Source: Jacaranda mimosifolia (Eukaryota > Streptophyta > Magnoliopsida > Lamiales > Bignoniaceae). From it: DNA of 64,000 nt. Shown in pieces: positions 1 through 11,218 of this stretch. Location: positions 36,180,277 through 36,244,276 of the forward strand of contig CM032124.1 in assembly GCA_018894105.1 (NCBI GenBank), read 5' to 3'. Each line of letters opens with the position of its first letter. Position 1 is the stretch's first letter. The notes beneath the pieces were generated by a model. It ran no database searches and was not told the origin of the DNA. It saw only the letters and a list, made by a program, of their open reading frames with translations. The position numbers and the translations under genes are program-made.

Positions 1-652
1 CGAATGCACGCAATATGAACCTATAGGACTTATTGTTATTCAATTCTAAATAACAAAACAAAAGCTCCTCCAGAAACTCCCAGTCCACTTTTCCGTTATG
101 CTCCAGACGCGCCTCCACCATCTCCTGCATCGACCGCCGGAAATCCTCGTACGGACTTGGCGAGTACGTCAAAAGCGCGATGAAATCTTCCGGCGCCGAG
201 GACTCGTCGGCGGCGACCTGCTCGGCTTCCTCGCACGCCGGCGCCGAAGAATCATTTGTAGCGGAGGCCGAGGACGAGCACGCCTCTTCCATGATGAGCG
301 AGCTCGTCGATCCGGAGGCGACGAAGAACCTAGCCGAGCGGCAGAGATTTTCCGGCGGCGGAGAACCGAGAAGCCTCGGCGACTCGAACAACAACGCAGC
401 CGTTTTAGCTTCATTTTTCGTCGAGATTTCTCCATCTTCGTACTCCTTTTGGTACAGCGACCTGAAATTCTCGAATAAGAACTGATCGATGTCGGACAAC
501 GTCACGGTGCCGTTCTCCTTCTCTTTCCCGGCGACGTCAAACGACGCAGTTTTAGGATGCTTGCAGCCGCGTAACGGAAATTGGATTTGTTTGTTGGAAA
601 TCTTCATTTTTGAGAGACATTCCTGCAACGATTTCTGAATTTGCTTAGGCAT
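1..652 (-). CDS. OVATE family protein (OFP), C-terminus cut by window edge
   Basis: An open frame runs on the minus strand from an ATG at 652 to the window edge, giving 217 codons with no intron, as is usual for OFPs. OFPs are plant-specific transcriptional repressors that act with TALE homeodomain proteins and influence organ shape and cell elongation. The N-terminus reads MPKQIQKSLQECLSKMKI, followed by a GCKHPKT segment and a DIDQFLFENFRSLY segment. An acidic, Ser/Ala-rich linker comes next. From about residue 165 the OVATE domain is visible: an EDFRRSMQEMVEAR stretch, then WEFLEELLFCYLELNN and a final FILRAF, where the window ends. The few last residues and the stop are missing. The N-terminus reminds me of the OFP14 branch, but that is from memory. 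The plus-strand frames over 98-485 are antisense shadows. Confidence 0.9.
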   Translation of the reverse strand, partial: MPKQIQKSLQECLSKMKISNKQIQFPLRGCKHPKTASFDVAGKEKENGTVTLSDIDQFLFENFRSLYQKEYEDGEISTKNEAKTAALLFESPRLLGSPPPENLCRSARFFVASGSTSSLIMEEACSSSASATNDSSAPACEEAEQVAADESSAPEDFIALLTYSPSPYEDFRRSMQEMVEARLEHNGKVDWEFLEELLFCYLELNNNKSYRFILRAF

Positions 653-734
653 TTTTGCCCTCAAAATAAAAATCGAACTATTTGTTTCACTTTTCAATGG
701 GATTTATGTGACAATTTCCAAGCATGGGGTTGTG

Positions 735-746
735 CCATTTTTATAG
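735..746 (-). promoter_or_regulatory. Probable TATA box of the OFP gene
   Basis: On the minus strand this reads CTATAAAAATGG, a good plant TATA box, about 85-95 bp upstream of the OFP start codon at 652. The placement fits a short 5' UTR. Confidence 0.5.
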
Positions 747-1856
747 TGAAAATTAAAGAATCAAAAAGAAAAGAGCATTGAATTGGGAATTAATATTGGA
801 GGTTTTCTTTTTACACCATAAAGATAGATAGGGTAAATAATTTTAATGAATTTATTTACTCCATATTTCTTGCAAAAAATATTTTACTACTCCTTTTTTA
901 CCTTTAACTATTTGCTCACTAGATTTTCACAACATTATCAGTGTAATTTTTTTAAATTGTCTTAATCATTTTTTCTTTTTTATTTTTGGACACTTTTTTT
1001 AATGCTAATTATCAAATAAAATTTTCCTTTTTTGTGTGCTCAAATCAATCAAAATAATTATATGGATGGACAAAATTCTTGTTAAATTAATATAATAAGT
1101 CTATTTACATGATTTCTCTGTGGGTTTTTGCAGGGAGTTATGAACTTATAAATTGGAGCCTTTTCGTGTTTATCACAACATGGATTATGTATTGTTTGAA
1201 TGAATTTATAAGCTTTTAGAAATATTTTATAAGACAGTATAAAATATTTTGTAATTTTTTAAAAAGTTTATACACTCCCAAAATAAAATGTTAGAATTTA
1301 TAATATTTTATTAAAAAATAGGGCATTTTTAATTTGTTTTTAAAAAACTCTTTTTAATCTTAAAATGGGCCTGAACAAAAGGTTCACAGAGTGTCTGGTT
1401 TCAAGGTCGATTGAGCTCTTCCATTAAAAAAAAAAAAAAAAAAAGAGCTAAATTGGGCCCATTGGGGATTATGGGCTTAAAGATCCATATGGGAAGGATG
1501 TGCTAGAAAGCCCAATTAACTAAATCTCTTGAACTTGGATCCAGTGAATAACATGCCTTTGCTCTTAGATTATACTAGCGGTTGTTGCACATGATTTCGC
1601 GTGCATAAGTATTTTTTGTATATTTTAAATGATATGATTCTTTTAATATTTGAATGGGGGATGAAATTGTGTGGAGTTGGGAGGTACAATTGTTGTAAGT
1701 ATTTGTGGGAATTGTTGTGTGGTTTTTGTAAATATTTACTGTTTAGTAGGTTAGTGGATTTTATGAAAAGTATCATTTTAACCTTATTATTAGAATATTT
1801 TTAAAGGAGAATTCAAAGGATAAATTTGAAACTATTAATAAAATTGGTATCCAAAC
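747..1856. other. AT-rich intergenic DNA upstream of the OFP gene
   Basis: No coding signal is seen. There is a poly-A run near 1427-1444, and several GGGCC/TGGGC motifs lie between 1366 and 1515. These motifs occur in many plant promoters, but nothing here ties them to a gene. The short opposed frames at 1570-1804 are AT-rich noise. Confidence 0.5.
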
Positions 1857-2246
1857 TAGGAGTGTCATCGAGTTGAGTCGAGCTGAATTTGAGCAAAATA
1901 TTTGAGCTCGAGCTCAATGAGCCTAAAATTTTAAACTCGAGCTCAACTTGACAAAAATTCAAGCTTGGTTTGAATTGATAAATGAATTGTAAAAAACTGC
2001 AAGCTTGAGTTTGAGCTCAAATTTGAAATAAAAAAATAATAATATAATATATATTTATTAATAAAATAAAAATAATATTTAATTATATATTAGCTCGCAA
2101 GCCTTGAGTCTATATACAGATGGCTCGAGATTTGTTCGAATTAGAGCTCGAGCTCAATTCAGCTTGAACTATTTTGAGTTTGAGTCTAGTTAGCTTGACC
2201 TTGGCTTATGAGGTTTGCGAGCTGATTTGACTCGTTTACACCCCTA
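1857..2246 (+). mobile_element. hAT-type MITE, CGAG/GAGCTC family, copy 1
   Basis: This 390-bp element begins TAGGAGTGTCATCGAGT and ends with the inverted partner ACTCGTTTACACCCCTA. Flanks ATCCAAAC (1849-1856) and ATATAAAC (2247-2254) agree at 6 of 8 positions, as expected of an old 8-bp hAT target duplication. The arms are rich in GAGCTCGAGCTC-like palindromes around an AT-rich core. The core is shared with copies at 51279, 52258 and 61711. There is no coding capacity. This copy and the 51279 copy lie in one orientation, the other two in the opposite one. Confidence 0.8.
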
Positions 2247-2254
2247 ATATAAAC

Positions 2255-3362
2255 TACTCTCATATCTCGAATTCTCTATTTTACCCTTCAAATTGAATTT
2301 TCTATTTTAATTGTTGAAATAAGTTAAGGATATTATTAATAAAACTTCAAAAATAACTTTTATTTAATTTTTCAAACAAAAATGCCTTCTCTTTTATAAT
2401 AATATAAATCTAGCCGCCCAAAAACAAACAAACAAAAAAACAAACAAACACACAAAAAAATAAAAAAGAAAGAAAGAAAGAAAGAAAAGGAGTCGAATGA
2501 TAATATCAAAAATATCTTTATATATATTGAGAAAATTATTTTGATTGGGTACAATTATGATTTAAAAAATTTAATAAAAATAAGATCTTTGAATAATGTT
2601 ACTATTAAATATTAGAAATAAAAAATTGTGTATAATATGTCATTAGGTGACACATGTATATTGAACCATCTAATATTGAATTGGGAACTTTGATTATTAC
2701 ATATGATGATCTTATTGTATATGTGCTATTAATTGTCAACAATAAAAGCGACGATGTAAAAATATTAAATCTCATTATTAATTTTGTTGCACTTCTATGA
2801 AGAGACAACTTAAATATAATTGTTCTCATTGTTATACATGTAATAATTATTGAAACAAAACAAAAAATTATTATTACTTAATATGTATTGTTTATGATAA
2901 CTTTTGCCATTCTTACTTAAAATTTTGTCACTTATGTTAATTTTCCTTATAGTGCATTCCTAATGATTTTCCTTACTAGCTATGACCATTCACTCGCACA
3001 TTGGGTTCTAATATTATGATGAGAAACAAATTTGATAAATAATTTACTTTTTTTATATTTATTATATATATATATATATCAAAATTTCGTTAAGATATGG
3101 TGTGAATCTTAAAAATCATAAATATAAATATGAAAATAATATCATTGAATAGTTGATCACTTAATAATTTATAATTTTTATTTAAATCAAAACATTATCC
3201 GTATTCAATATTTATGAAATTAGAAATATAAATTTAGTAATTTAAGAAATTATCATTGGGTTGGTCAATAGTAATATCTATATTGTGGTGTGTAGAGTGA
3301 AACTCAACGTAAAATGCATTGACAACGTAAGAACGAACAATAGAGAGAGATAGAACAAAGAA
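2255..3362. other. AT-rich intergenic DNA and probable promoter of the GET2-like gene
   Basis: Contains an AAGA microsatellite near 2467-2487 and a TA run near 3064-3080. No gene is seen. The last 100 bp or so before 3363 should include the 5' UTR and core promoter of the plus-strand gene, but no clear TATA box stands out. Confidence 0.4.
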
Positions 3363-5228
3363 ATGGAGAGGGAAGCAAGGAGGAAGAAGATAGCGTCTCG
3401 CGGGACGGATCGCATGGCACTGATAACAGGCCGGCTCCAGACCCTCGATCCAAATCCTCTCAAGTGCTCTTCATTTTCAAACCCTCCCCAAGATCTTTCA
3501 CCAGTACCCGCGCAGCATGCCCGCTCTTCATCAGATCCTGCAGCCAAAAAAGAAGAATCCCTCTTTCAAGATTATAATTATAATCATTGTGCGTCCATTA
3601 AATTGATCAATTCCCCTTTCAGTAATTTTTCCCATATATTTGAAATAATTGATGGGTTGTTTAATTTCTTTAAATTCATATGTATGTATGTGTATGTATG
3701 GATGTTTATGTATGCTGTTGATCTTATTTGATCCTGATTTGCATGGCTAAATTATGAGATATTTGTATGTTGTGATGAATGTTTGATGGTATGAATAGTT
3801 TGTAACATGTGAATTATATATATAACTTGATTTTGAGTCCTTTGTTCAAAAGATATATTTTGTTCTCCATTGCACTTTGCTAAAATACGAAAAATGAATG
3901 TAATTCACTTCCAAATATTTATATAAGAATCTTAGCATTTATCTATGATACCAGATATCAACTAAAATAGAGGATTAATTAGCCTGAAAAGGTAAGTTTA
4001 TGTATTTAGATCATGCATGTTGATTTGGCTTTGTTCTATGTGTACAACATATATAGTAGCCATGCACAATGGCTAAGGCAAAAATAAAACTTAGACAAGA
4101 AAACAGATGAGGCCACATACTAGTATTTTAGATTATGGGATCTGTCTTAAAGTCTTAGATTCATAAGGAAGGTGTCTTTCTTTGGAAAAGAAAAGCTTGG
4201 AGCAGATATAGTACAGGTATTTATAATCTGTTTTTCTGGATTAGGATTATCGACAAACTATTTATAAGCTATTTTTCTGGATTAGGATTATCGACTATGT
4301 GCGTTTTGACAGTCGTTTTGTATTTATTTGAGATATTTTATGGTAATTATTGGTATTTTTTGAAACTAGAGTTGCGTGAGTTTTGACAATAATTTGGTGC
4401 TCTTCTTGTGCCTTGCTCTCATTCTTGTGTGTGGACATAGCTCATTTTGAATAAACCATGTTAATTTTTGTACTAATTTCTACTTTCATGTTCTACATTT
4501 GTGCTTAAATTCTTTATATGTTGATGGATCTTGCCCATGATTAGATCAAATAACATGGGGCTGCAAAATGTTAAAAATGTCTGAAAAATGCACTATTCCA
4601 GTTGTTTAGTCTAATGTTTATGCCACATTGTCATTCTTTCTCTGTTCTTGTCATTGGCCTTGAAGGTGGAGATGATGTACCTGATGCACAAATAAAACAC
4701 AATAACAACAAGGAAGTTAACAGAGTTTCTGACCTGCAGAAGTTCGACGAAAAAGAAGCAGAATCATCACTGGTCACTGCAAGAATCTCCAACACTTTCA
4801 ATAAAGGAAATTATCCCGAGAAATCATTTGAATATCATCTTGGTTCAATATCTCCCAAAGACATAAATTTCAGCATTATCTCCTCGGAAAACACAAGGGC
4901 TGTCTGTTCTTTTGTGATAGCAGTTCTTGTGGTTCTGTCCCATGTTAATCTTCCTCATAATGTAGTAAAATCAGAGAGCCTTATTGCTTATAGGCCTCTT
5001 TATGCAGTCCTGCTGACGGACATGCTGATAGTGGCTGCAAGACTGGCTCTTTTCTCACAAGGAAGAGAGGACCATAAAGAGCTAAAATTTGAGGGAGATG
5101 GAGACAACTGGGGAGACGCCGTCAAGTTGCTGGAGTGGGGATTGGTTCTGCATCAAACGGTCCGTGCCATCTTCATAGATTGCAGTTTTTACTTGGCGAT
5201 TGTTGTGTGTGGCCTTTCTCTCGTCTAA
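3363..5228 (+). CDS. G1IP: GET2/CAML-like ER receptor subunit (plant G1IP type)
   Basis: Two exons are inferred, 3363-3588 and 4666-5228, giving 262 residues. The donor reads T|GTGCGT and the acceptor GAAG|GTGG; the frame is kept and codon 76 spans the junction. Residues 1-28 hold the basic signature EREARRKKIASRGTDRMALITG. This matches the cytosolic N-terminus with which GET2 and CAML bind the GET3 ATPase during insertion of tail-anchored proteins into the ER. A hydrophilic linker follows. Three hydrophobic segments then lie at about 154-172, 186-205 and 242-262, the Get2 topology. In Arabidopsis the equivalent protein is G1IP, partner of GET1. The family call rests on the N-terminal motif plus three C-terminal membrane spans; the middle is poorly conserved. 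The donor is non-canonical beyond GT, so the exon-1 end is the least certain point. Confidence 0.8.
4219..4295 (+). repeat. Short tandem duplication inside the G1IP intron
   Basis: A stretch of about 37 bp ending TGGATTAGGATTATCGAC occurs twice, at 4219-4254 and 4259-4295, with few differences. It lies deep in the single intron and does not touch splice sites. Confidence 0.75.
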
Positions 5229-8200
5229 TGTTTGAGTTTGAAGAATGTTATGCTGCAGAGGATCTCTCAACTTTCAAATATCATTCTATGATCAGAATCA
5301 TCACAGTGCTAATTTTTACTAGTATTTGTTGTTTAGGCCAAGATCTCCAGAACTTTGGATTGGTCTAGGTTTTAGTTTTTCTTCATTCAGATAGTTTATA
5401 GTTGTGTAAGAACTGTTCATATTTGCTGTCTTGAAGTCCATATAGTGGAAACGCCTCAGGCATTAGCCAAAAAGTAGCTGTCCCCTGTGATCTTTTGCCC
5501 TTTTGGATATTATCATTTTCAGTCATAGTTTATGTGGATCAATGGTCAATATTCTCATAAGGCATTCAAGATTGAGAAAAGACAACATGATCTTTCAGTT
5601 CAAGCAAGAGCCAGTTATATATAAGGTTCAAATGACAATGTAAGTTACTATAGTGAGTACTTAAAGCTGAAGTGTAATCAAGTTATATAATATGTCTTAG
5701 ATTGGCATACATCTGTTGGGTGTACTAATACTAGAATCCCAAGGGAGTCCATTAATTTTATGCTGCAATTTGTCAGTCTTAGCATTATCAATATATTGAT
5801 TTGAGTTTAGAAAGTTCTTGATTTGATAATAGTAAGGTTGAGTTAATCCTCATTAGATTAAGTTAATTTATAGTTAAGGTCCGTCTTTGAAAGCACAAAT
5901 AAAAGTTAGAGTCGCTTAAGATGGTTTAACATATATGACCCAATGCTCAAATCAGCAATGGGATCAAAAAACTACTAGTTGGAGAGTGAAAGTGCTCAAA
6001 AGCGCCTATAAATGAGTGAATTAAGGGTATCTACGGAGTGTTGTCGTTTGATCAAATAATACACTATTAAACTAGCTTAAAATGAAGGATTTATGTGAGT
6101 TAATTTAAGGACTAACATGTCAAGTGGGTTGAATCAAACTCACCTGATTCGAAAAAAGTCACGCTGGTCATGAAGTACTTGATCTTTTTGCACAGCAATT
6201 GGGGAAAATAAGTCATTGTATAATTGTGCACATATCAATCTTGAAGTTGTTAAATTCATGATTATAATAATTCATATTGAGTGATTAAAGGAACTTAGTC
6301 AAAATTGTTTGATAAACCACAAGGATCAAGCATATTTTATTCTAATCTTCTTCAAATAACTCAAGAATTCTAGGGTATAGACATCTTTTAATCCATTCCA
6401 TTTGTCTATATCCAAAATTTTCAACATATGAATACAAGTATTTTTGAATGAACAAACATTAGAAGGAATGTGACTAGAGATTAGATATGGCCCTTAGGCT
6501 ATAGAGAAAGCATATTGGCTTAGTGCTATGGTCAAAAATGGAGGGCCCAACAAGAATGTTGGACATCCTTATTTTAGGGTTGTGAGCCCTCTCAATGTGA
6601 TCCACCAATTGCACATTTTAACTCCAAGCTACAAACTTTATTCCAAATAGAATATAAAAATAATATTGATGTGTCTACAATTTTCCAAAGGGTATTCTAG
6701 TAAAATTAACCACAAAAATATCTAGGTATCTTAATATATATCAAGCTTTACTTGTGGAAGAAACCAATGAAGGGGAATTGCTTGAAGTAATTGTAGTAAT
6801 AAAGTTCCCACATGATCATAGAAAATGGGAATCTTGTATAACAATAGACCTAGGTGATGTGAATGAAATCCTAATCGATTTGTTTTGTTGGATGGAAGAT
6901 GCCAATGAACTTGTAGGATTACAATTTATCTTTTCTGTGATATGTAAGATGAGCGTAATACCTCCCATAAAAAAGGAATATATAAAATAATTTCTTATAT
7001 TTTTAAAAATCATACTTACTGCCTCCTCTTCTTGTTTGATGCCCATTGAGTATTAAAAAGATTGAATTGTCCTTAAATAAAATTAAAATTAAAATTACTT
7101 TTATTTTTTATCTTACTTATTATTTTTATCATTTTTTCCTTTTTCTTTGTCCATTCCATTCTAATTTTTATTTAACATATTTTTGGTTATATTTACATAA
7201 TATATAAATTTATGTATAAATTATATACACTTATCTATGAATATATACACATATATTATTTATTTGTACATATCATAAACATATGTATATATAACTTTCT
7301 TGAGTTCATTATAAATTAAATAATATTATATTTATAAAAATATATAATATATTTTTTATTTATACATATATTATATATACAAATTTTCTTTTATTCATTT
7401 CAAATTTATCTATAACATATATATATATATATAATATACCACCACCACCACCACCACCACCAACCCTAACCTCCTCATCCCCAAACCTTAATGGGTTGCC
7501 ATGATAGTTGGGTATAGTGGCTAGATTTGGTCAAATCCTGCCACTAACCGCCATTTGTTTATTGTGCGGCCAACGGCCGCCGGCAGCCATGGTAGCTTGG
7601 CGACCGTGTTGGCCTCAAGTTAGCCGGTAGGCTGTTGGGTGGGGGTGTTGGGTTTTGATATTATATAATATATATATATATATATTATCTAAATTTTTTA
7701 ATATTTTTTCAAAAAGAATTAATATGTTTTGAAGTGGACAATCGATTTCATAAAGAAAAATCCATTGACTGGTAACTAAGGTTATAATCATCTTTTTAAG
7801 AGCAAAAATACAAACCCAATCGCATACACCCATTCGTGAGCTACACTAATGCTTCCAAGGGTACTCGTTGCATGATTTATGAAATCACAGTGAGGTTTTT
7901 AGTACATTTTATATTGACAGGGGAGTTTTTGCCAATAAAACTTATCCTGGGGAAGTTGTTGGCAATTATCCCTGAACTTATATGACATAGTTTCATGAGA
8001 TTCAGATCAATTATTTTGATTACGGAATATCATTGAGAAATAGAAATTCATACTATTAAATTATTCCTATTGTTATTTTTGGTATGAATCAATTATCCAT
8101 TATCTTATTAAACAAAAAAGGCATTTCTCCATTAATCAAGAACTTACAATTCTTGAATGGTATCATGATCATCCAATAATTATTTTTTCCCAAACAAACA

Positions 8201-8664
8201 ATTTGACACATCATTCTTAATAGAGAAATTGTGTATTGTCTTTATGGAAAGGTGCATATTAAAAAACTTAAATTGCATATAACTAATATATAGAAAATTT
8301 AAAGGAATTATGTCCAAATGTTATTGTGACAACTAAACAAAGGATTTTTGGCTTATTTTTTTGTATCAATACATAGTATTTCCTATAACAAGACAACTTG
8401 CTACCACATTTGATTTTTTATAACATGACTTGCTTTTTTTGGTGTCCCACATAAAAACTTTATTAATTAAATTTCTATGTCATCCAAATATAGATACAAC
8501 TTATAGTTTTATGCTTTATTTGTTAGGCTCAAAAAGTTTATAAAAGTGAAATAAAAAATTATTTGATGTCTATTTCTATAGATTTTTTTTCTTTCTATAT
8601 AGATCTTTTTATCCCCATTGAGCTAGTTTGTTAGCCCAAAAGTCCAGACAATGTTTTGGACACT
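5229..8664. other. Intergenic DNA, 3' UTR of G1IP then unassigned sequence
   Basis: The first few hundred bases probably hold the G1IP 3' UTR. Between about 5870 and 7060 base composition is less extreme and could derive from an old transposon, but no recognisable protein remains. The longest frame, 6754-6990, begins at GTG and shows no family signature. A GC-richer patch at 7440-7640 follows the ACC repeat and is also unassigned. Confidence 0.4.
7438..7462. repeat. (ACC)n microsatellite
   Basis: About eight perfect ACC units lie between an AT-repeat tract and a GC-richer patch. Confidence 0.9.
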
Positions 8665-8840
8665 TTGAATATTTGATTTCATTTTATATTCTAACTTATT
8701 GTATTTATAACAAGTGTATCTTATTTTCAATCAAGTAGTTTTATCATAAAATATTTAATACATATATATTCATGAAACAAAATACGAGATGAAATAGAGA
8801 ATGAAATATAGCATTTGAATTGTATTTTGGATCAAATAAT
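8665..8840. mobile_element. Short hairpin MITE, copy 1
   Basis: The ends are imperfect inverted repeats: the left arm has TTGATTTCATTTTATATTCT, and the right arm carries the reverse complement of a similar sequence. The core, with TGTATTTATAACAA and CAATCAAGTAGTTTTATCAT, recurs near 9154, 28735, 62755 and 63279. No coding content. Borders are approximate. Confidence 0.55.
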
Positions 8841-9153
8841 CAATCTAATTTCACATTATAATGCATCTATACAATGATATAATACAATAAAAATAAAATA
8901 TGTTATACTATATATGTATAGTATGTTATATTATGTTATCTATTAATAAAAATTAAAAAAAGTATCTAATTAATCTGACACTTTTTTCCACTTTATGTCA
9001 AATACAATAGTACAATTCATCCCCCCCGGATACAACGTAAAACACTTTTATATGAAAAATAATTAAACTTATGTTACACCAAGATTCTGACAATTAACGT
9101 ACATATGACCAGACCACTACCTAGATTGTCTTTTTCTTCTTCTATCCCTATTC

Positions 9154-9331
9154 GGATTTGGTCTAGATTCTCTATTTTAATACATATTTTATTTTTCATT
9201 CTACTTCGTATGTATATTAAGTATATTAAATATTTTTTATAAGTAATTAATTTTGAATTAAATACACTTAAAATATAATAAAATAGAATAAGAAATAAAA
9301 TATGTATTAAAATAGATGATCCAAAATATGC
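9154..9331. mobile_element. Short hairpin MITE, copy 2 (inverted)
   Basis: Left arm ATTCTCTATTTTAATACATA pairs with the right arm near 9290-9320 as an inverted repeat. The core is the reverse complement of the 8665 and 62755 cores, for example AAGTATATTAAATATTTTTT. Borders are approximate. Confidence 0.6.
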
Positions 9332-10745
9332 GTTCGACTCTTCATTTATGCTCCATTGCTTAAATGAAACGAAAAAAGAACTTCATAGTCGATCAAGGTA
9401 ACATTATCTTACTTGGGCATTAATCTTTCTTTCAACAATCCTTATTTTTGGCTAAGAATTCTAAACAACGTCTGTGTGAGAACAGTAATAATTATAATTT
9501 ATAATAATTTTTCTTGAAAAAATAAAAGTAACTAAACAAAAAAAGAAGATTCCAAAAAAAGTAAAAATTGTTAGTGCAATGAACGAATTTGAATCACCGA
9601 ACTTAAATAAATGCTTGATGTGGGCATATAAGACCAAGTTTTTTTTTTTTTTTCATCATTTAATTAAAAAAACCAACTACTACTTTATATTTCTTTAATT
9701 TATTAATGAGCCCAAACGGTATCCAAAGACCAAAAAAGAAATGATATAAATTCCTTTACTATTAAAAAATTATTAATTCAGTGTCAGCAGATGTAAAGTC
9801 AAATTCTGCAGCAGAATTCACTCTCTTGTCTATGGAACCAACAAGTTGGCACACCCATAAAAGTTATATTAATTGCACATCAACCCCTCTAAAATTAATA
9901 TTTAAAACTTAAGGCTATTCTTTTTGAAAATATTATAACAAACAACAAATTTGATTCTCCCCTTACCTAATATAGTTGTTGAATTCAATAGAATTATATG
10001 ATAATGATCCATCGTTGGGAATATTATCGTTACAGTAGAAATAATTAGTTAAAATAAAAATATTCCAATTAATAGTGCCCTAAGTAAAAGCATCAGTCTC
10101 TTTTAATATATTTTTAAGTAATGTGTTTAAAATATTCTCATTTTTATTTTTTATTTTTTATAACTATTGTTCGTAATCCACTCACATTATACCCTACTAT
10201 TATTATTTCATCAAGATTTTTTGTTTTTACTTTTGTAAAAGTTCAAAATATATTGGAAATTATTAATATATAAAAATACAAAAAAGAGTATGATACATAT
10301 AAATTACATTATAATTTCAAGAATTAATTCTTTGTACCAGTGACAGTTGAGTTAGTTTTTCCCCTTTTTTTCTTTTTATAATTTCAAGAAAATGAAAAGG
10401 ACATGGTGTGGATTCCATTTGTCTGCTGATATCTTGCTGCAACATCAAAAGTAGAATTTAAAAAATAATAAATAAATAAAAGGTCAACAATATGAAGCAG
10501 TCAAGAATATCATGTAAAGGCATCACTCCAATCAAAGAAAATTGAAATCTCTAAAGCATCTAACTTTACTTGTAAATGAAGACACAAAGGATGATCAACA
10601 CAGAAAAGGAAGAAAAAATTTGATCAAAAAAGCCATATTCTTTTATAGCTGAAAACTCTAATTACTCCTAAAGAAAAGAACATATGAAGATAAACCTAAT
10701 TACCATAAACATACAAGAAAAATACTTTCTTTTTCTTTTTTCCTT
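9332..10745. other. AT-rich intergenic DNA and 3' flank of the small gene
   Basis: No gene or clear repeat is recognised. The last 300 bp or so may be the 3' UTR of the minus-strand gene that ends at 10746. Confidence 0.4.
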
Positions 10746-11096
10746 CTAAGAAACCATAAATCTGTTCTTCTCGAAGATTCTCGATGGAACTGCAAAACGG
10801 GCAGAAAAGGAACGGGAGAGATCATCTGGATCAGCCCACATCAAGCCCTGATCAAAGTTCTGTGAATAAGAATGAGGATCATAGGTGAATCTCATTGAAT
10901 TTGAAGTACATTTGAACATTCTTTTCTTCTCTTTCTTGAACTTCCTCCATAGCTGTGTCCAAATGGAAGCTTTTGATCTTGAAGTTACTGGCAAATTATA
11001 CGAAACGAAACGATCGTATTTTCGACTGGAGCAGCTTCCTGCAGCAGGCCAGCAGATACTGCCATGGCTTGAGCAGTGCCATGTTTGTTCATCCAT
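10746..11096 (-). CDS. Small conserved plant protein of unknown function (116 aa)
   Basis: A single open frame starts at an ATG at 11096. The N-terminus is Cys/Ser/Trp-rich. A basic patch WRKFKKEKKRMFK lies near residues 50-62, followed by RFTYDPHSYSQNFDQG and then DDLSRSFSARFAVPSRIF near the end. The YDP-SY-QNFD and LSRSFS-RFA blocks recall small uncharacterised seed-plant proteins; I know no biochemical role. There is no signal peptide or membrane segment, and the basic patch could be a nuclear signal. Base composition is gene-like compared with the flanks, and a TATA box lies at a suitable distance. Overlapping plus-strand frames are shadows. Confidence 0.75.
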   Translation of the reverse strand: MDEQTWHCSSHGSICWPAAGSCSSRKYDRFVSYNLPVTSRSKASIWTQLWRKFKKEKKRMFKCTSNSMRFTYDPHSYSQNFDQGLMWADPDDLSRSFSARFAVPSRIFEKNRFMVS

Positions 11097-11207
11097 TGTT
11101 GGAGAAAAGTGATTATGATTTGCAGTGTGTGTGTGTGTGTTTTGTGGGGATCTCTAAGGAATTGTGTGTTTTTTTGGGTGGAAAGAAGGTGAAGTGCTTG
11201 GAGTTGG

Positions 11208-11218
11208 CTATTTATATA
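11208..11218 (-). promoter_or_regulatory. TATA box of the small gene
   Basis: The minus strand reads TATATAAATAG, 112 bp upstream of the ATG at 11096. A GT repeat (CA on the coding strand) at about 11125-11141 falls in the predicted 5' UTR. Confidence 0.6.

Noticed and set aside
98..485. Open frames of 88-126 codons on both strands at the left end
   Set aside because: They overlap the OVATE protein frame on the minus strand, which has clear family motifs; the others are shadows.
6754..6990. 78-codon plus-strand frame
   Set aside because: It starts at GTG, has no recognisable domain and lies in DNA without splice or promoter support.
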